Assembly (NCBI RefSeq): GCF_900142565.1 | Contig: NZ_FRBH01000004.1 | Coordinates: 186,001-250,000, forward strand | Length of the DNA stretch: 64,000 nucleotides | Source of the DNA: Chishuiella changwenlii | Lineage (GTDB): Bacteria > Bacteroidota > Bacteroidia > Flavobacteriales > Weeksellaceae | Direction: 5' to 3' | Part shown: in pieces, positions 42,422 through 50,866 of the stretch | How positions within the stretch are numbered: position 1 is the first letter of the stretch | How the letters are laid out: every line of letters starts with the position of its first letter | Translations under genes and position numbers: made by a program | The notes under the pieces: model-generated | Database searches by the model: none | What the model was told of the DNA's origin: nothing | The model's input: the letters and a program-made list of their open reading frames with translations, nothing else

Positions 42422-44053
42422 TTAGAATTGACTTAATATTCCGAAATGGATTTTAGATTCTTTAAAATCAAAAGAGGTATTGTCTGTTTTTCCTACTGCA
42501 TAACTAAGATTAAAGATTCCTAATTTAGTTAAAAAAGAAATTCCTGTTCCGAAACTTAATAAAGATGTATTTATGTTTGCTCGTTTATTTTCTATGAAAC
42601 CATAGTCGGAAAACAGACCTATGTAAAATGCTTCGTTGGGCACAAAACGATAATCTACACTAAGAAATCCGTACATATTGGCTACAATACTTTGTTCATT
42701 AAATCCTCTAAAACTTCCAAAACCACCAATGCGGTATAATTCATTTTCCGAAAAATCGTTGTCTTTTGTTAATAACCCTGTAAACTCTGCCGATGTTTTT
42801 AGGAAATGCTTAGAACTTAATTCGAACAAACGAAAAGTTTTCAACCCAACTTCTATCTGATTTACTTTTTTATTCTCGAGATCCTCTGTCCAAGAAAAAT
42901 TCTTTTCTTTTTTACGAATAGAATTTACAAAAACATTCAACATCGATTTTCCTTCCATTAATAAAAATGGATGATGTAAAAGGTATTGATAATTTAAACC
43001 AACTCCCATCTTAGAAAAGTCGTCATAATTTGCTCTTAAAGATTCGTTATCGTCTAACAGAAAGTTTGAAGATTGTATAATTCCACTTACACCAATTGAT
43101 GAGTTTAAATTGAGATTGTAATACAATCGTTCAGAAAAATTAAGGTTAACAAAAACTGAGTCTTGTTTAAATAATTTAAAATTAGTCTCGGAACCAATTG
43201 CAGATTTAAATAAATATGGAACTTTTACAGCAATGTCTAATGATGTATTCTTATTTGCCGTACCAATCCAATTTAATTTTATTTCCTCAAAATTATTAAA
43301 CACATTATTTAATGAAAGTTGAATATTTCCATTTAATCTAAAATCACCATTATCATCTGTTCCAAAACCAAGAACTCCATCAAAATAATTTGAATTTACT
43401 TTTTTAGGGTATAAATAAACAATGGTAGAATCTTGTTTAAATAATGTTTTGGGTTTCTGTACTTCTGCAATAAAACGTGTTTGTTGCATTAACGAAGATA
43501 TATTCTGTAGCTTTTCTTCATTAAAGATTTCTCCTTTTTTAATGTTTAAACCATGTTTAATATATCCTTTTGATAATTTATCATATCCAACTGCGCGAAC
43601 ACCGTCTACCTTTCGTTGATTTCCTTTATCTAAAACTAACTCAACTTTAGGTTCGTTTTCCAAATAACCGTTTGGTATAATTTTAATCTGAGCAAAAGTA
43701 AATCCTTCCTGAATGTTCTTTTTAGAAATAGAACTTAAAATAGAATCGAGATTATTTGTTGGGAAAAAATTGTTTTTATTATTGAATAATTGGTTGTCTT
43801 TTACCCAAATATTTTGGTAAAGTTTTCCTTTGTTTAGATAAACATTTTCGTCTTGTATAGAATCTAGTGTTAAGGTATAATAACCTATTTTTTGTAAAGA
43901 ATCTAAGGTTGTTTTAAGATTACTATTTTCAAAATCTTTGACATAAGTATTTGTATCCTCATTAAAACGATAAAAATGAAACGTTTTTTCTTGACCAAAA
44001 ACAAATAAATTGGTCAAAAAACAGAAAAATATATAAATCCAAAAACGCATCAT
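42422..44053 (-). CDS. Omp85-superfamily outer-membrane protein
   Basis: 543 residues with signal peptide (ending FVFGQ). Residues about 70-215 look like one or more POTRA domains (KVDGVRAVGYDKLSKGYIKHGLNIKKGEIFNEEKL), then a C-terminal beta barrel with the loop-6 motif RGF in GGFGSFRGFNEQS and a terminal Phe. It is shorter than BamA and has few POTRA repeats; it may be a TamA/TpsB/FhaC-like assembly or translocation protein. No secretion partner is adjacent. Confidence 0.83.
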   Translation of the reverse strand: MMRFWIYIFFCFLTNLFVFGQEKTFHFYRFNEDTNTYVKDFENSNLKTTLDSLQKIGYYTLTLDSIQDENVYLNKGKLYQNIWVKDNQLFNNKNNFFPTNNLDSILSSISKKNIQEGFTFAQIKIIPNGYLENEPKVELVLDKGNQRKVDGVRAVGYDKLSKGYIKHGLNIKKGEIFNEEKLQNISSLMQQTRFIAEVQKPKTLFKQDSTIVYLYPKKVNSNYFDGVLGFGTDDNGDFRLNGNIQLSLNNVFNNFEEIKLNWIGTANKNTSLDIAVKVPYLFKSAIGSETNFKLFKQDSVFVNLNFSERLYYNLNLNSSIGVSGIIQSSNFLLDDNESLRANYDDFSKMGVGLNYQYLLHHPFLLMEGKSMLNVFVNSIRKKEKNFSWTEDLENKKVNQIEVGLKTFRLFELSSKHFLKTSAEFTGLLTKDNDFSENELYRIGGFGSFRGFNEQSIVANMYGFLSVDYRFVPNEAFYIGLFSDYGFIENKRANINTSLLSFGTGISFLTKLGIFNLSYAVGKTDNTSFDFKESKIHFGILSQF

Positions 44054-44158
44054 AAGCTCTAATAACGTATAATTTTTATGTTAAGTATCTCAATTAATGA
44101 TAACTATTAGCAATAGTGTTAATTTTAAAAATTATTTTTACGGTCAAATTTAAGGTAA

Positions 44159-44467
44159 ATGTTGAAGTTTTTTAAAATCATTGGCTATTTAGAAGCTATT
44201 TCTGCGATTGTATTATTTTTTATCGCAATGCCATTAAAATATATTTGGGAAGATCCTACATGGGTTACTCATGCCGGAAGAGTGCACGGAGGATTATTTG
44301 TACTTTATGTGGTTATTCTTTACATCTTAAAAGATAAATACAATTGGAGTATGACTATTTTTTGGATATTCTTTGTAGCAGCAATAATTCCTGGAGGAAC
44401 AATTTGGGCTGAGAAAAAGTTTATAGAAGGAAAAAAATATAAGCAACTGTTATCAGAAGAAAAATAA
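44159..44467 (+). CDS. DUF3817 family membrane protein
   Basis: 102 residues with three predicted membrane helices. The segments GYLEAISAIVLFFIAMPLKY, HAGRVHGGLFVLYV and the C-terminal PGGTIWAEKKF are diagnostic of DUF3817, an uncharacterised inner-membrane family. Ends before a bidirectional terminator facing the tRNA array. Confidence 0.88.
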   Translation: MLKFFKIIGYLEAISAIVLFFIAMPLKYIWEDPTWVTHAGRVHGGLFVLYVVILYILKDKYNWSMTIFWIFFVAAIIPGGTIWAEKKFIEGKKYKQLLSEEK

Positions 44468-44492
44468 TTTTTTCTATAACGTTTAGAAAATA

Positions 44493-44523
44493 AAAAAGCC
44501 AAAGATTTAATCTTTGGCTTTTT
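44493..44523. terminator. Bidirectional terminator (DUF3817 gene and tRNA array)
   Basis: AAAAAGCCAAAGA pairs with TCTTTGGCTTTTT over TTTAA; lies between the DUF3817 gene and the last tRNA-Gly of the minus-strand array. Confidence 0.9.
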
Positions 44524-44529
44524 CTTTGG

Positions 44530-44602
44530 AGCGGGAAACGAGACTCGAACTCGCAACATTCAGCTTGGAAGGCTGACGCTCTACCAATTGAGCTATTCCC
44601 GC
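44530..44602 (-). tRNA. tRNA-Gly (anticodon TCC), array copy 1
   Basis: 73 nt: acceptor GCGGGAA/TTCCCGC with discriminator T, anticodon stem TCAGC/GCTGA, loop CTTCCAA. Identical to the four other copies. Has its own promoter (TTG-N21-TATATTTG at 44613-44644). Confidence 0.96.
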
Positions 44603-44612
44603 GTTGTGAGTG

Positions 44613-44644
44613 CAAATATAAGTGGAAACAATTTAATTTTCCAA
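44613..44644 (-). promoter_or_regulatory. Promoter of tRNA-Gly copy 1
   Basis: Minus-strand TATATTTG (44613-44620) with a TTG (44642-44644) exactly 21 bp upstream; followed by GCACTC as at the other tRNA-Gly promoters. Confidence 0.75.
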
Positions 44645-44752
44645 GCCTTTTTTACACTTTTTTTTAAATATTTCGCTAATAAATTAGTTATGAAATATTT
44701 AAATATTATTTCTTAGAAACTATTTCAAACGATGTTAATTCTAAAAAATAAA

Positions 44753-44784
44753 AAAAGCTCAAGAAAATAAATTCTTAAGCTTTT
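44753..44784 (-). terminator. Terminator of the central tRNA transcript
   Basis: AAAAGCTCAAGAA with TTCTTAAGCTTTT, one mismatch; directly 3' of tRNA-Leu copy 1 on the minus strand. Confidence 0.8.
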
Positions 44785-44786
44785 AG

Positions 44787-44870
44787 TACCTCAGGCGGGA
44801 CTTGAACCCGCACGTCCTAATGGACACAGGATTTTAAGTCCTGCGTGTCTACCAATTCCACCACCAAGGC
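44787..44870 (-). tRNA. tRNA-Leu (anticodon TAA), array copy 1
   Basis: 84 nt with long variable arm, anticodon loop CTTAAAA; identical to 12804-12887. The 3' flank carries the terminator and the 5' spacer matches the plus-strand pair. Confidence 0.96.
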
Positions 44871-44890
44871 ATCCAACTTATAAAAGTTAG

Positions 44891-44963
44891 AGCGGGAAAC
44901 GAGACTCGAACTCGCAACATTCAGCTTGGAAGGCTGACGCTCTACCAATTGAGCTATTCCCGC
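44891..44963 (-). tRNA. tRNA-Gly (anticodon TCC), array copy 2
   Basis: 73 nt, identical to copy 1; lies upstream of tRNA-Leu copy 1 in the same transcript. Confidence 0.96.
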
Positions 44964-44991
44964 GTGTAAATTGCAAAAATCAAATAAAAAG

Positions 44992-45075
44992 TACCTCAGG
45001 CGGGACTTGAACCCGCACGTCCTAATGGACACAGGATTTTAAGTCCTGCGTGTCTACCAATTCCACCACCAAGGC
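44992..45075 (-). tRNA. tRNA-Leu (anticodon TAA), array copy 2
   Basis: 84 nt, identical to the other Leu copies; part of the tandemly repeated Gly-Leu unit. Confidence 0.96.
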
Positions 45076-45106
45076 AAAATTTGATTTTTGAATTAATATT
45101 TCAAAG

Positions 45107-45179
45107 AGCGGGAAACGAGACTCGAACTCGCAACATTCAGCTTGGAAGGCTGACGCTCTACCAATTGAGCTATTCCCGC
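45107..45179 (-). tRNA. tRNA-Gly (anticodon TCC), array copy 3
   Basis: 73 nt, identical to copy 1; repeat period to copy 2 is 216 bp and to copy 4 is 218 bp. Confidence 0.96.
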
Positions 45180-45208
45180 GTAATAAATTGCAAAAATCAA
45201 ATAAAAAG

Positions 45209-45292
45209 TACCTCAGGCGGGACTTGAACCCGCACGTCCTAATGGACACAGGATTTTAAGTCCTGCGTGTCTACCAATTCCACCACCAAGGC
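45209..45292 (-). tRNA. tRNA-Leu (anticodon TAA), array copy 3
   Basis: 84 nt, identical to the other Leu copies; its spacers match those around copy 2 almost base for base. Confidence 0.96.
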
Positions 45293-45324
45293 AAAATTTG
45301 ATTTTTGAATTTAATATTTCAAAG

Positions 45325-45397
45325 AGCGGGAAACGAGACTCGAACTCGCAACATTCAGCTTGGAAGGCTGACGCTCTACCAATTGAGCTATTCCCGC
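45325..45397 (-). tRNA. tRNA-Gly (anticodon TCC), array copy 4
   Basis: 73 nt, identical to copy 1; first gene of the central six-tRNA transcript, with promoter at 45408-45439. Confidence 0.96.
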
Positions 45398-45407
45398 AAT
45401 GCGAGTG

Positions 45408-45439
45408 CAAATATAAGTTCAATAAATTGACTTTACCAA
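45408..45439 (-). promoter_or_regulatory. Promoter of the central six-tRNA transcript
   Basis: Minus-strand TATATTTG (45408-45415) with TTG (45437-45439) exactly 21 bp upstream, followed by GCACTCGC before tRNA-Gly copy 4. Confidence 0.75.
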
Positions 45440-45668
45440 GTCTTTTTGTAATATTTTGTAAAGTTTTTTATAATAAATTCGTTTTGAAATATTTGAATCC
45501 TCTATTTTTTTTAATTTGATTTTGCTTAAATAAACTTTCTCTGTTTTTAAATGTTATTTCTTCTTTTTTTATAATTAAAGTGCGAGGTAAGAAGCTCGTG
45601 TTTTGAACTTCTTGAATTTAAATTTTGAGAAATTAGATTTTAGATTTTAGAAAAAAGGTAAAAAATAA
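45440..45668. other. AT-rich gap inside the tRNA array
   Basis: About 230 bp between two tRNA transcription units. No gene or RNA recognised; contains no TAnnTTTG element other than the one described for copy 4. Confidence 0.4.
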
Positions 45669-45700
45669 AAAAGCTCAAGAAAATAAATTCTTGAGCTTTT
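45669..45700 (-). terminator. Terminator of the tRNA-Gly5/Leu4 transcript
   Basis: Perfect AAAAGCTCAAGAA with TTCTTGAGCTTTT, same hairpin as at 12890-12920. Confidence 0.9.
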
Positions 45701-45702
45701 AG

Positions 45703-45786
45703 TACCTCAGGCGGGACTTGAACCCGCACGTCCTAATGGACACAGGATTTTAAGTCCTGCGTGTCTACCAATTCCACCACCAAGGC
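45703..45786 (-). tRNA. tRNA-Leu (anticodon TAA), array copy 4
   Basis: 84 nt, identical to the other copies; followed by a terminator, preceded by tRNA-Gly copy 5. Confidence 0.96.
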
Positions 45787-45807
45787 ATCCAACTTATAAA
45801 AAGTTAG

Positions 45808-45880
45808 AGCGGGAAACGAGACTCGAACTCGCAACATTCAGCTTGGAAGGCTGACGCTCTACCAATTGAGCTATTCCCGC
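45808..45880 (-). tRNA. tRNA-Gly (anticodon TCC), array copy 5
   Basis: 73 nt, identical to copy 1; first gene of a separate Gly-Leu transcript. Confidence 0.96.
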
Positions 45881-45892
45881 GATTTGTGAGTG

Positions 45893-45900
45893 CAAATATA
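45893..45900 (-). promoter_or_regulatory. -7 element (TATATTTG) for tRNA-Gly copy 5
   Basis: Same TATATTTGCACTC core as the other tRNA-Gly promoters, but no TTG 21 bp upstream. Confidence 0.6.
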
Positions 45901-46026
45901 AGATAGCTTTTTTAATTATGAAACTTTTAGTTGATATTTTTTTAATGTTTTATTTACATCTGTAACTAATCATCTTTATTCTAGTTTTTTAGAATAATTA
46001 TTTTTTTCAAAAAAATAGAATTAAAA

Positions 46027-46509
46027 TTAGTAATCTATAGCTTCTTTCCACACTTTTATTAAATCTTCTGTAGAAAATTTAGCATTAGCAGGACTTGTAC
46101 TTGGTAAAGAAAAGTAACGAATTGACGGATTTTTTTCAAAATTCTTCATAAATAATTGTTCAGATTTTTTCCCATTAAACAAAATCTTATTTATTGTTTG
46201 ATGTTCGTCTAACAATTCTTGAATTAGATTAAGAATCTCACCCTTCATATTACTGTCCATACTCCCCGCTCTTATTGCAGAATATGTAACATCCCAAAGA
46301 ACAATGTTATTTTCTTTTATTAATTGTACTCTTTCCGCGTAATCTTCAGAATAATCTCGATTAAATATTTTAAACATTAATTGCCAAAATCTATTACGAG
46401 GATGCGCATAATATTGATTCATTTTTATTGATAAATCTCCTGGTAAAGAACCTAAAATAAGTATTGTAGGTTCTTTACCAATAATTGGAGAGAATGATTG
46501 TTTAATCAT
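46027..46509 (-). CDS. DNA-deoxyinosine glycosylase (UDG family 6)
   Basis: 160 residues from the ATG at 46509 (MIKQSFSPIIG). The segments ILILGSLPGDLS, YYAHPRNRFWQLM, NIVLWDVTYSAIRAGSMD and LPSTSPANA match the hypoxanthine-DNA glycosylase branch of the uracil glycosylase superfamily, which removes deaminated adenine from DNA; the catalytic Asn of family 6 lies in the NRFW segment. A longer reading from 46560 runs back into the AIM24 gene and is rejected. The start overlaps the AIM24 stop by one base (TAATG), so translation is coupled. Confidence 0.88.
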   Translation of the reverse strand: MIKQSFSPIIGKEPTILILGSLPGDLSIKMNQYYAHPRNRFWQLMFKIFNRDYSEDYAERVQLIKENNIVLWDVTYSAIRAGSMDSNMKGEILNLIQELLDEHQTINKILFNGKKSEQLFMKNFEKNPSIRYFSLPSTSPANAKFSTEDLIKVWKEAIDY

Positions 46510-47204
46510 TAAGCTTTTTCTTGAAAGTATACTTCTTCGTAAGGCTGAATCAAAACCCAACCTGTTCCAGAAAATTTCATTTGAAATTCTTCTCCACTAC
46601 CTCTACCGATTAAACTTTTAAATGAAACATTAGATTTTAAATCTGGAGATAAATTACCAGACCAAGCTACTGTTGCATTAGGATCTGTATATACAGGGCT
46701 ATCTGGTGTTACTAATAATGTTAGAGGATGACCATGTGTAGATATTGCAACCATTCCTTTTCCAGATAATTTTACTTGAAATAATCCTCCAGACATCATA
46801 CCTGCAATACTTTTCAGCATTGTAATATCACTTTTTAATGACTGGTCATGTGCTAAAACATCATTCCCATTTACACAAATAGATTCTTCATTTAATTGTA
46901 ATATCTGAACATATTTTCCCGAATCGGCTACATATAATCGTCCAGTACCTTCTGCTTTCATTAGCTTTGCTCCTTCTCCAGAAATTGCTTTTTTCAGGAA
47001 CTTACCTAAACCACCAGACAAAATACCTTCTCGTTTAAAGTCGATATTTCCTGTATAAGCAACCATACTTCCTGCTTTTGTCCACACAGCTTGATTATTT
47101 AAATTAATTTCCAACATTTGTGGTTTCTCTAATTCAAAATAATCGTGTTCTGCGTCATTCTGTTTTGTCTTTTCAACAAATTGACTAATTGTATATTCAC
47201 TCAT
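46509..47204 (-). CDS. AIM24/DUF124 family protein
   Basis: 231 residues of Gly-rich beta structure: MLEINLNNQAVWTKAGSMVAYTGNIDF, GEGAKLMKAEGTGRLYVAD and the C-terminal FQMKFSGTGWVLIQP. This is the AIM24 family (TRAP-like beta-sandwich fold), conserved from bacteria to yeast mitochondria with poorly understood function. No signal peptide. Forms a two-gene operon with the glycosylase gene downstream. Confidence 0.88.
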   Translation of the reverse strand: MSEYTISQFVEKTKQNDAEHDYFELEKPQMLEINLNNQAVWTKAGSMVAYTGNIDFKREGILSGGLGKFLKKAISGEGAKLMKAEGTGRLYVADSGKYVQILQLNEESICVNGNDVLAHDQSLKSDITMLKSIAGMMSGGLFQVKLSGKGMVAISTHGHPLTLLVTPDSPVYTDPNATVAWSGNLSPDLKSNVSFKSLIGRGSGEEFQMKFSGTGWVLIQPYEEVYFQEKA

Positions 47205-47248
47205 TTTATAGAAGTTTAATTTGTTGATGAATATACGATATTTCCAAT

Positions 47249-47282
47249 AAAAAAAGTGTTACGGTTATGTAACACTTTTTTT
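47249..47282 (-). terminator. Terminator downstream of the ABC-F gene
   Basis: AAAAAAAGTGTTAC pairs with GTAACACTTTTTTT over six bases, between the ABC-F stop and the AIM24 start, both on the minus strand. Confidence 0.9.
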
Positions 47283-47302
47283 AATATTATATGAAGATAA
47301 TT

Positions 47303-49216
47303 TTAAATAATCTGTTCTGAGACTTCCTCCCATTCTAACATCTTGTCATCTAAATCATTTTTTAATTTAGAATATAAATCTAATTCTTCTTGTGATTGAG
47401 AACTCGTATGTAATTTATTTTCTAAATCTTTAATCTTAGTTTCAAATTCAGAAATTTCTGTTTCTACTCTTGATAATTTATTTTTAAGACGTTTTTGTTC
47501 TTTCTCTTCTTCAAAAGATAAAACTCTTTTCGCTTGTTCTATTTTAACCTCAATTGGTTTCTCTTCTTTTGGAGCTGCTAAAATTCCTTTTTCTACTTCG
47601 CGGAAGTTTCCTGCTTTTATTTGTGCTAAATAATCATCAATTCCAGAAAGGTATTCTTTTACTTGTCCGTTACGGAAATCAAAAACTTTATCTACTAAAC
47701 CTTCTAAGAATTCACGGTCGTGAGAAACTAAAAGTAATGTTCCTGTATATTTTTGTAATGCTTTCTTTAATAACTCTTTCGATTGAATATCTAAGTGATT
47801 CGTAGGCTCATCCATAATTAAAACATTAAATGGACGTAATAATAATTTACATAAAGCTAAACGATTTCGCTCTCCTCCAGAAAGTACTGAAACTTTTTTC
47901 TCTACAGAATCTCCACCAAACATAAATGCTCCTAAATAATCACGAACAAGTTTACGCGTCTCTTCTGTTGCAGAGTTTTCCGCTTCTTCTAATACCGTTA
48001 ATTTATCATTTAAAACGTGGGCTTGATTTTGGGCAAAATATCCAATCTCTACATTATGACCATGCTTAATTGTACCTGAGTGTTTTTGCTCATCAATAAT
48101 TGCACGAGATAAAGTTGTTTTTCCTTGACCATTCTGACCAACAAACGCTACTTTTTCTCCTCTATTTACATAAAAAGAAACATTATCAAAAACTTGATGA
48201 TCGCCAAAAGCAACACCTACTTTATCTAATTCGAAAATAACTTTACCTGGCTGAACTGCATCTACAAAACGAATATTCATTTTGGTAACATCTTCATTCT
48301 CGACTTCTATACGTTCTATTTTATCTAATTTTTTAATTAAAGATTGCGCCATAGAAGCTTTATTTGCTTTTGCACGGAATTTTGAAATTAATTCTTCTGT
48401 GTGCTTTATCATTTGCTCTTGATTCTTCTGAGCTTGTTCTAATTTCTCGCGACGATCTTCACGTAATTCTAAATAACGTGTATAATTCGCTTTAAAATCA
48501 GAAATATGACGATTTGCAATTTCAATTGTTCTATTGGTAACATTGTCTAAGAATTGACGGTCGTGAGAAACTAACACTACAGCACCAGGATAATCTTTTA
48601 AGAATTCCTCTAACCAAATAATAGAATCAATATCTAAGTGATTGGTAGGCTCATCTAATAGCATTACATCATGTTTTTGTAACAGTAATTTTGCTAATTC
48701 GATACGCATTCTCCATCCTCCAGAAAATTCATCTGTTGGACGATGAAAATCAGAATTTTTAAATCCTAATCCCATTAAAATTTGTTCTATTTCAGCATCT
48801 TTTGTGTATCCGCCTAATAAACCAAATCTCTCTGTATAAGTAGAAATATCTTCAATTAATTTTCCGTATTCGTCTGATTCGTAATCTGTTCTTTCAGCTA
48901 ATTCTTTGTTTACAAAATCTATTTTATTTTGTATTTCAACTAATTGCTCAAATGCAGAATCTGCTTCTTGCCAAACTGTTCTTCCTTGTACAAAATCTAT
49001 ATCTTGCGATAAATATCCTACTGTTACTTCACCTTCATAAACAATTTCACCTTCGGATGATTGTTGACGCTTTGATAAAATTTTAAGCAAAGTAGATTTA
49101 CCTGCTCCATTTTTACCTACTAAACCAACACGATTTCCTTTGTTGATGCGAAATGAAACATTTTCAAATAAATATCTTCCCGCAAAATAAACTCCTAAAT
49201 TTTGTACTAATAACAT
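47303..49216 (-). CDS. ABC-F family ATPase
   Basis: 637 residues from the ATG at 49216 (MLLVQNLGVYFAGRYLF). Two ATPase modules without membrane domains: Walker A GKNGAGKST and GQNGQGKTT, signature FSGGWRMR and LSGGERNR, Walker B LLDEPTNHLD and IMDEPTNHLD, a linker of about 80 residues between them and a C-terminal coiled coil (about 555-637) as in Uup/YdiF-type proteins. ABC-F proteins bind the ribosomal E site and relieve stalled translation. An ATG five codons upstream would lie in the promoter element and is not used here. Confidence 0.93.
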   Translation of the reverse strand: MLLVQNLGVYFAGRYLFENVSFRINKGNRVGLVGKNGAGKSTLLKILSKRQQSSEGEIVYEGEVTVGYLSQDIDFVQGRTVWQEADSAFEQLVEIQNKIDFVNKELAERTDYESDEYGKLIEDISTYTERFGLLGGYTKDAEIEQILMGLGFKNSDFHRPTDEFSGGWRMRIELAKLLLQKHDVMLLDEPTNHLDIDSIIWLEEFLKDYPGAVVLVSHDRQFLDNVTNRTIEIANRHISDFKANYTRYLELREDRREKLEQAQKNQEQMIKHTEELISKFRAKANKASMAQSLIKKLDKIERIEVENEDVTKMNIRFVDAVQPGKVIFELDKVGVAFGDHQVFDNVSFYVNRGEKVAFVGQNGQGKTTLSRAIIDEQKHSGTIKHGHNVEIGYFAQNQAHVLNDKLTVLEEAENSATEETRKLVRDYLGAFMFGGDSVEKKVSVLSGGERNRLALCKLLLRPFNVLIMDEPTNHLDIQSKELLKKALQKYTGTLLLVSHDREFLEGLVDKVFDFRNGQVKEYLSGIDDYLAQIKAGNFREVEKGILAAPKEEKPIEVKIEQAKRVLSFEEEKEQKRLKNKLSRVETEISEFETKIKDLENKLHTSSQSQEELDLYSKLKNDLDDKMLEWEEVSEQII

Positions 49217-49220
49217 TTTG

Positions 49221-49228
49221 CAAAAATA
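49221..49228 (-). promoter_or_regulatory. -7 element (TATTTTTG) abutting the ABC-F start
   Basis: Minus-strand TATTTTTG ends four bases before the ABC-F ATG; if used, transcription would start at or next to the start codon, giving a leaderless or near-leaderless mRNA. No -33 TTG seen. Confidence 0.4.
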
Positions 49229-49260
49229 CAATGTTTTTCGAGAGTTTAAAATTTAGAGCT

Positions 49261-49725
49261 TTAAGGTTTTGTTCGAAGACTAAAAAAATAAAGAATAAAA
49301 CTTAATAAAATTGAAATTGTAGCTGGAACAAAATAAGCAATTGCTAAATTTTTTGTTGCGATATAATGAATGGGTAAATTAATAATTTTGAACTGAAAAA
49401 TAATGAAACATAGTAAAGCTATCAAAACAGCAATCTTCCAATCTAATTGACGTTTAAAGTTTATAATAGAACAAACAATATATCCTAAAGCAATTCCTAT
49501 AAAGCTCAAAATCATTTTTACAGTAGATAGATGTTTTAATTTTTCGCTAATTCCGAATTCATCGCTCTTTTGAACATAATAGCTAAAATTATCTTTCCCT
49601 ATGGAATGTATTAACTCTATTAAATCTAATTCGACAATTACATAGAATTGCTGTATTCCAAGAAATAATAGGATACTTGCAATTAATTGAATAGATGCTA
49701 TTTTAAGATTAAAGTTTTTCATCAT
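49261..49725 (-). CDS. Hypothetical four-helix membrane protein
   Basis: 154 residues with four predicted membrane helices (about 10-32, 68-88, 95-112, 122-148) and a soluble loop at 33-66. No family recognised. It begins 12 bp after the stop of the FAD oxidoreductase gene, so it is the second gene of that operon. Confidence 0.75.
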   Translation of the reverse strand: MMKNFNLKIASIQLIASILLFLGIQQFYVIVELDLIELIHSIGKDNFSYYVQKSDEFGISEKLKHLSTVKMILSFIGIALGYIVCSIINFKRQLDWKIAVLIALLCFIIFQFKIINLPIHYIATKNLAIAYFVPATISILLSFILYFFSLRTKP

Positions 49726-49737
49726 GTGGTTAAAATT

Positions 49738-50796
49738 TTAAAAACGATTATAAAAACGTGTAATATCTGCTTCTTTATCTATTGGTTCATTTAACTCTAA
49801 AAAATTATATAAATCATCAACCATAACTGGAGCCAACATCGTTCCGCGTGTTCCCATTCCGTTTAAGCAAACTAACTGTTTAAATTCTGGATGCTCGCCA
49901 ATAATAGGACGACGATCTACAACTGTCGGACGAATTGATGCATGTTGTTCCACAACTTCAATATCGGATTTTAAAAATTGTTTTACTCCAGTAGTTAAAT
50001 ACTCTTTTGCTTCTATCGTATTATCATAATTTACATGATCTCTATCGTAAGTTGCTCCAACAAAAAATTCGTTATTTTCTAAAGGCATTAAAAATTCTTT
50101 CCCTTTTACAACTGCATCTGGTAAAATAGCATTTGTTTTTACTTTTAATACTTCTCCTTTTACACCAATAATTGGTAAATTTTTAAAATATGGATTATTA
50201 AGAATATTAAATCCTTCAGCAAAAATAATTCTATCAGCTTCAATATTTTTATAGCTCGCTTTATTATCTTGTAATTTTAATAAATTAAAGTCGAATTCTT
50301 CTTTAATAAACAAATCATTGATTTGTAAATAATCTTTAAAATCTTTGATAAGATTCATTAAATCTATACGACCAGTATGCAAAACTTCTCCAGAGCCAAT
50401 TGGAGAATCTATAGAAGAAAAATTATTTAATTGTTCTGTGTCAATAGATAAATAATCAATTAAATCTGGGTGAGAATTGGCTTTTTTTAGCCATGTTTTC
50501 TTTTCTTGTTCATCATTAAAAATTCTATAAACAGGAAAATTATAAATATATTTTTTATGAAGTAAATTTTCGAAATCAGTAAAAACTTCTTTTAATCGTT
50601 CGATCTGCTTCGAAGCATTCCATACAATAGAAAATCTTTTTAAAACAACAGGATTAAAAATTCCACCAGCAATAGAAGAAGCATTATGAAAGTGATGATC
50701 TATCACGATAAAAGATTTCTTCTCTTTTATTAACTTCATTGCCATGCAACTTCCTGCAACGCCCTGTCCAACTATGATATAATCTACTTTTCTCAA
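49738..50796 (-). CDS. FAD-dependent oxidoreductase of the DAO family
   Basis: 352 residues. The N-terminal dinucleotide motif is DYIIVGQGVAGSCMAMKLI, with SIAGGIFNPVVLKRFS after it; the C-terminal part has ASIRPTVVDRRPIIGEHPEF and LNGMGTRGTMLAPVMVDDLYNFL, as in D-amino acid oxidase/glycine oxidase/MnmC-C-type proteins. The MnmC methyltransferase half is absent, so it may be a stand-alone MnmC-like oxidoreductase or an amine oxidase. Substrate unassigned. Promoter TACCTTTG 16 bp upstream. Confidence 0.87.
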   Translation of the reverse strand: MRKVDYIIVGQGVAGSCMAMKLIKEKKSFIVIDHHFHNASSIAGGIFNPVVLKRFSIVWNASKQIERLKEVFTDFENLLHKKYIYNFPVYRIFNDEQEKKTWLKKANSHPDLIDYLSIDTEQLNNFSSIDSPIGSGEVLHTGRIDLMNLIKDFKDYLQINDLFIKEEFDFNLLKLQDNKASYKNIEADRIIFAEGFNILNNPYFKNLPIIGVKGEVLKVKTNAILPDAVVKGKEFLMPLENNEFFVGATYDRDHVNYDNTIEAKEYLTTGVKQFLKSDIEVVEQHASIRPTVVDRRPIIGEHPEFKQLVCLNGMGTRGTMLAPVMVDDLYNFLELNEPIDKEADITRFYNRF

Positions 50797-50812
50797 TATT
50801 AAATTTTATTTA

Positions 50813-50820
50813 CAAAGGTA
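50813..50820 (-). promoter_or_regulatory. -7 element (TACCTTTG) for the DAO-family operon
   Basis: Minus-strand TACCTTTG fits TAnnTTTG and lies 16 bp before the ATG at 50796. Confidence 0.5.
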
Positions 50821-50866
50821 ACTAATGTTTCGGTTTTTATTACCTTTAGCCAAATTTTAAAAGTAA

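Larger units (their letters stand above)
44891..45397 (-). repeat. Tandem Gly-Leu tRNA repeat, unit about 217 bp
   Basis: tRNA-Gly starts recur at 44891, 45107 and 45325 (216 and 218 bp). Spacers are conserved too: Gly-to-Leu spacers of 28 and 29 nt both end TTGCAAAAATCAAATAAAAAG in near-identical form, and Leu-to-Gly spacers of 31 and 32 nt differ by one base. Confidence 0.95.

Noticed and set aside
44421-45422. Several overlapping minus-strand open frames of 64-75 codons with repeated peptide segments
   Set aside because: They are translations of the repeated tRNA genes, not proteins.
44530-45880. Regularly spaced repeats that could suggest a CRISPR array
   Set aside because: The repeats are full tRNA genes with anticodons, and the spacers are themselves repeated; no cas genes are present.
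46510-46560. 17-residue extension of the deoxyinosine glycosylase
   Set aside because: It lies wholly inside the upstream AIM24 gene; the ATG at 46509 overlaps that gene's stop by one base as in a coupled pair.
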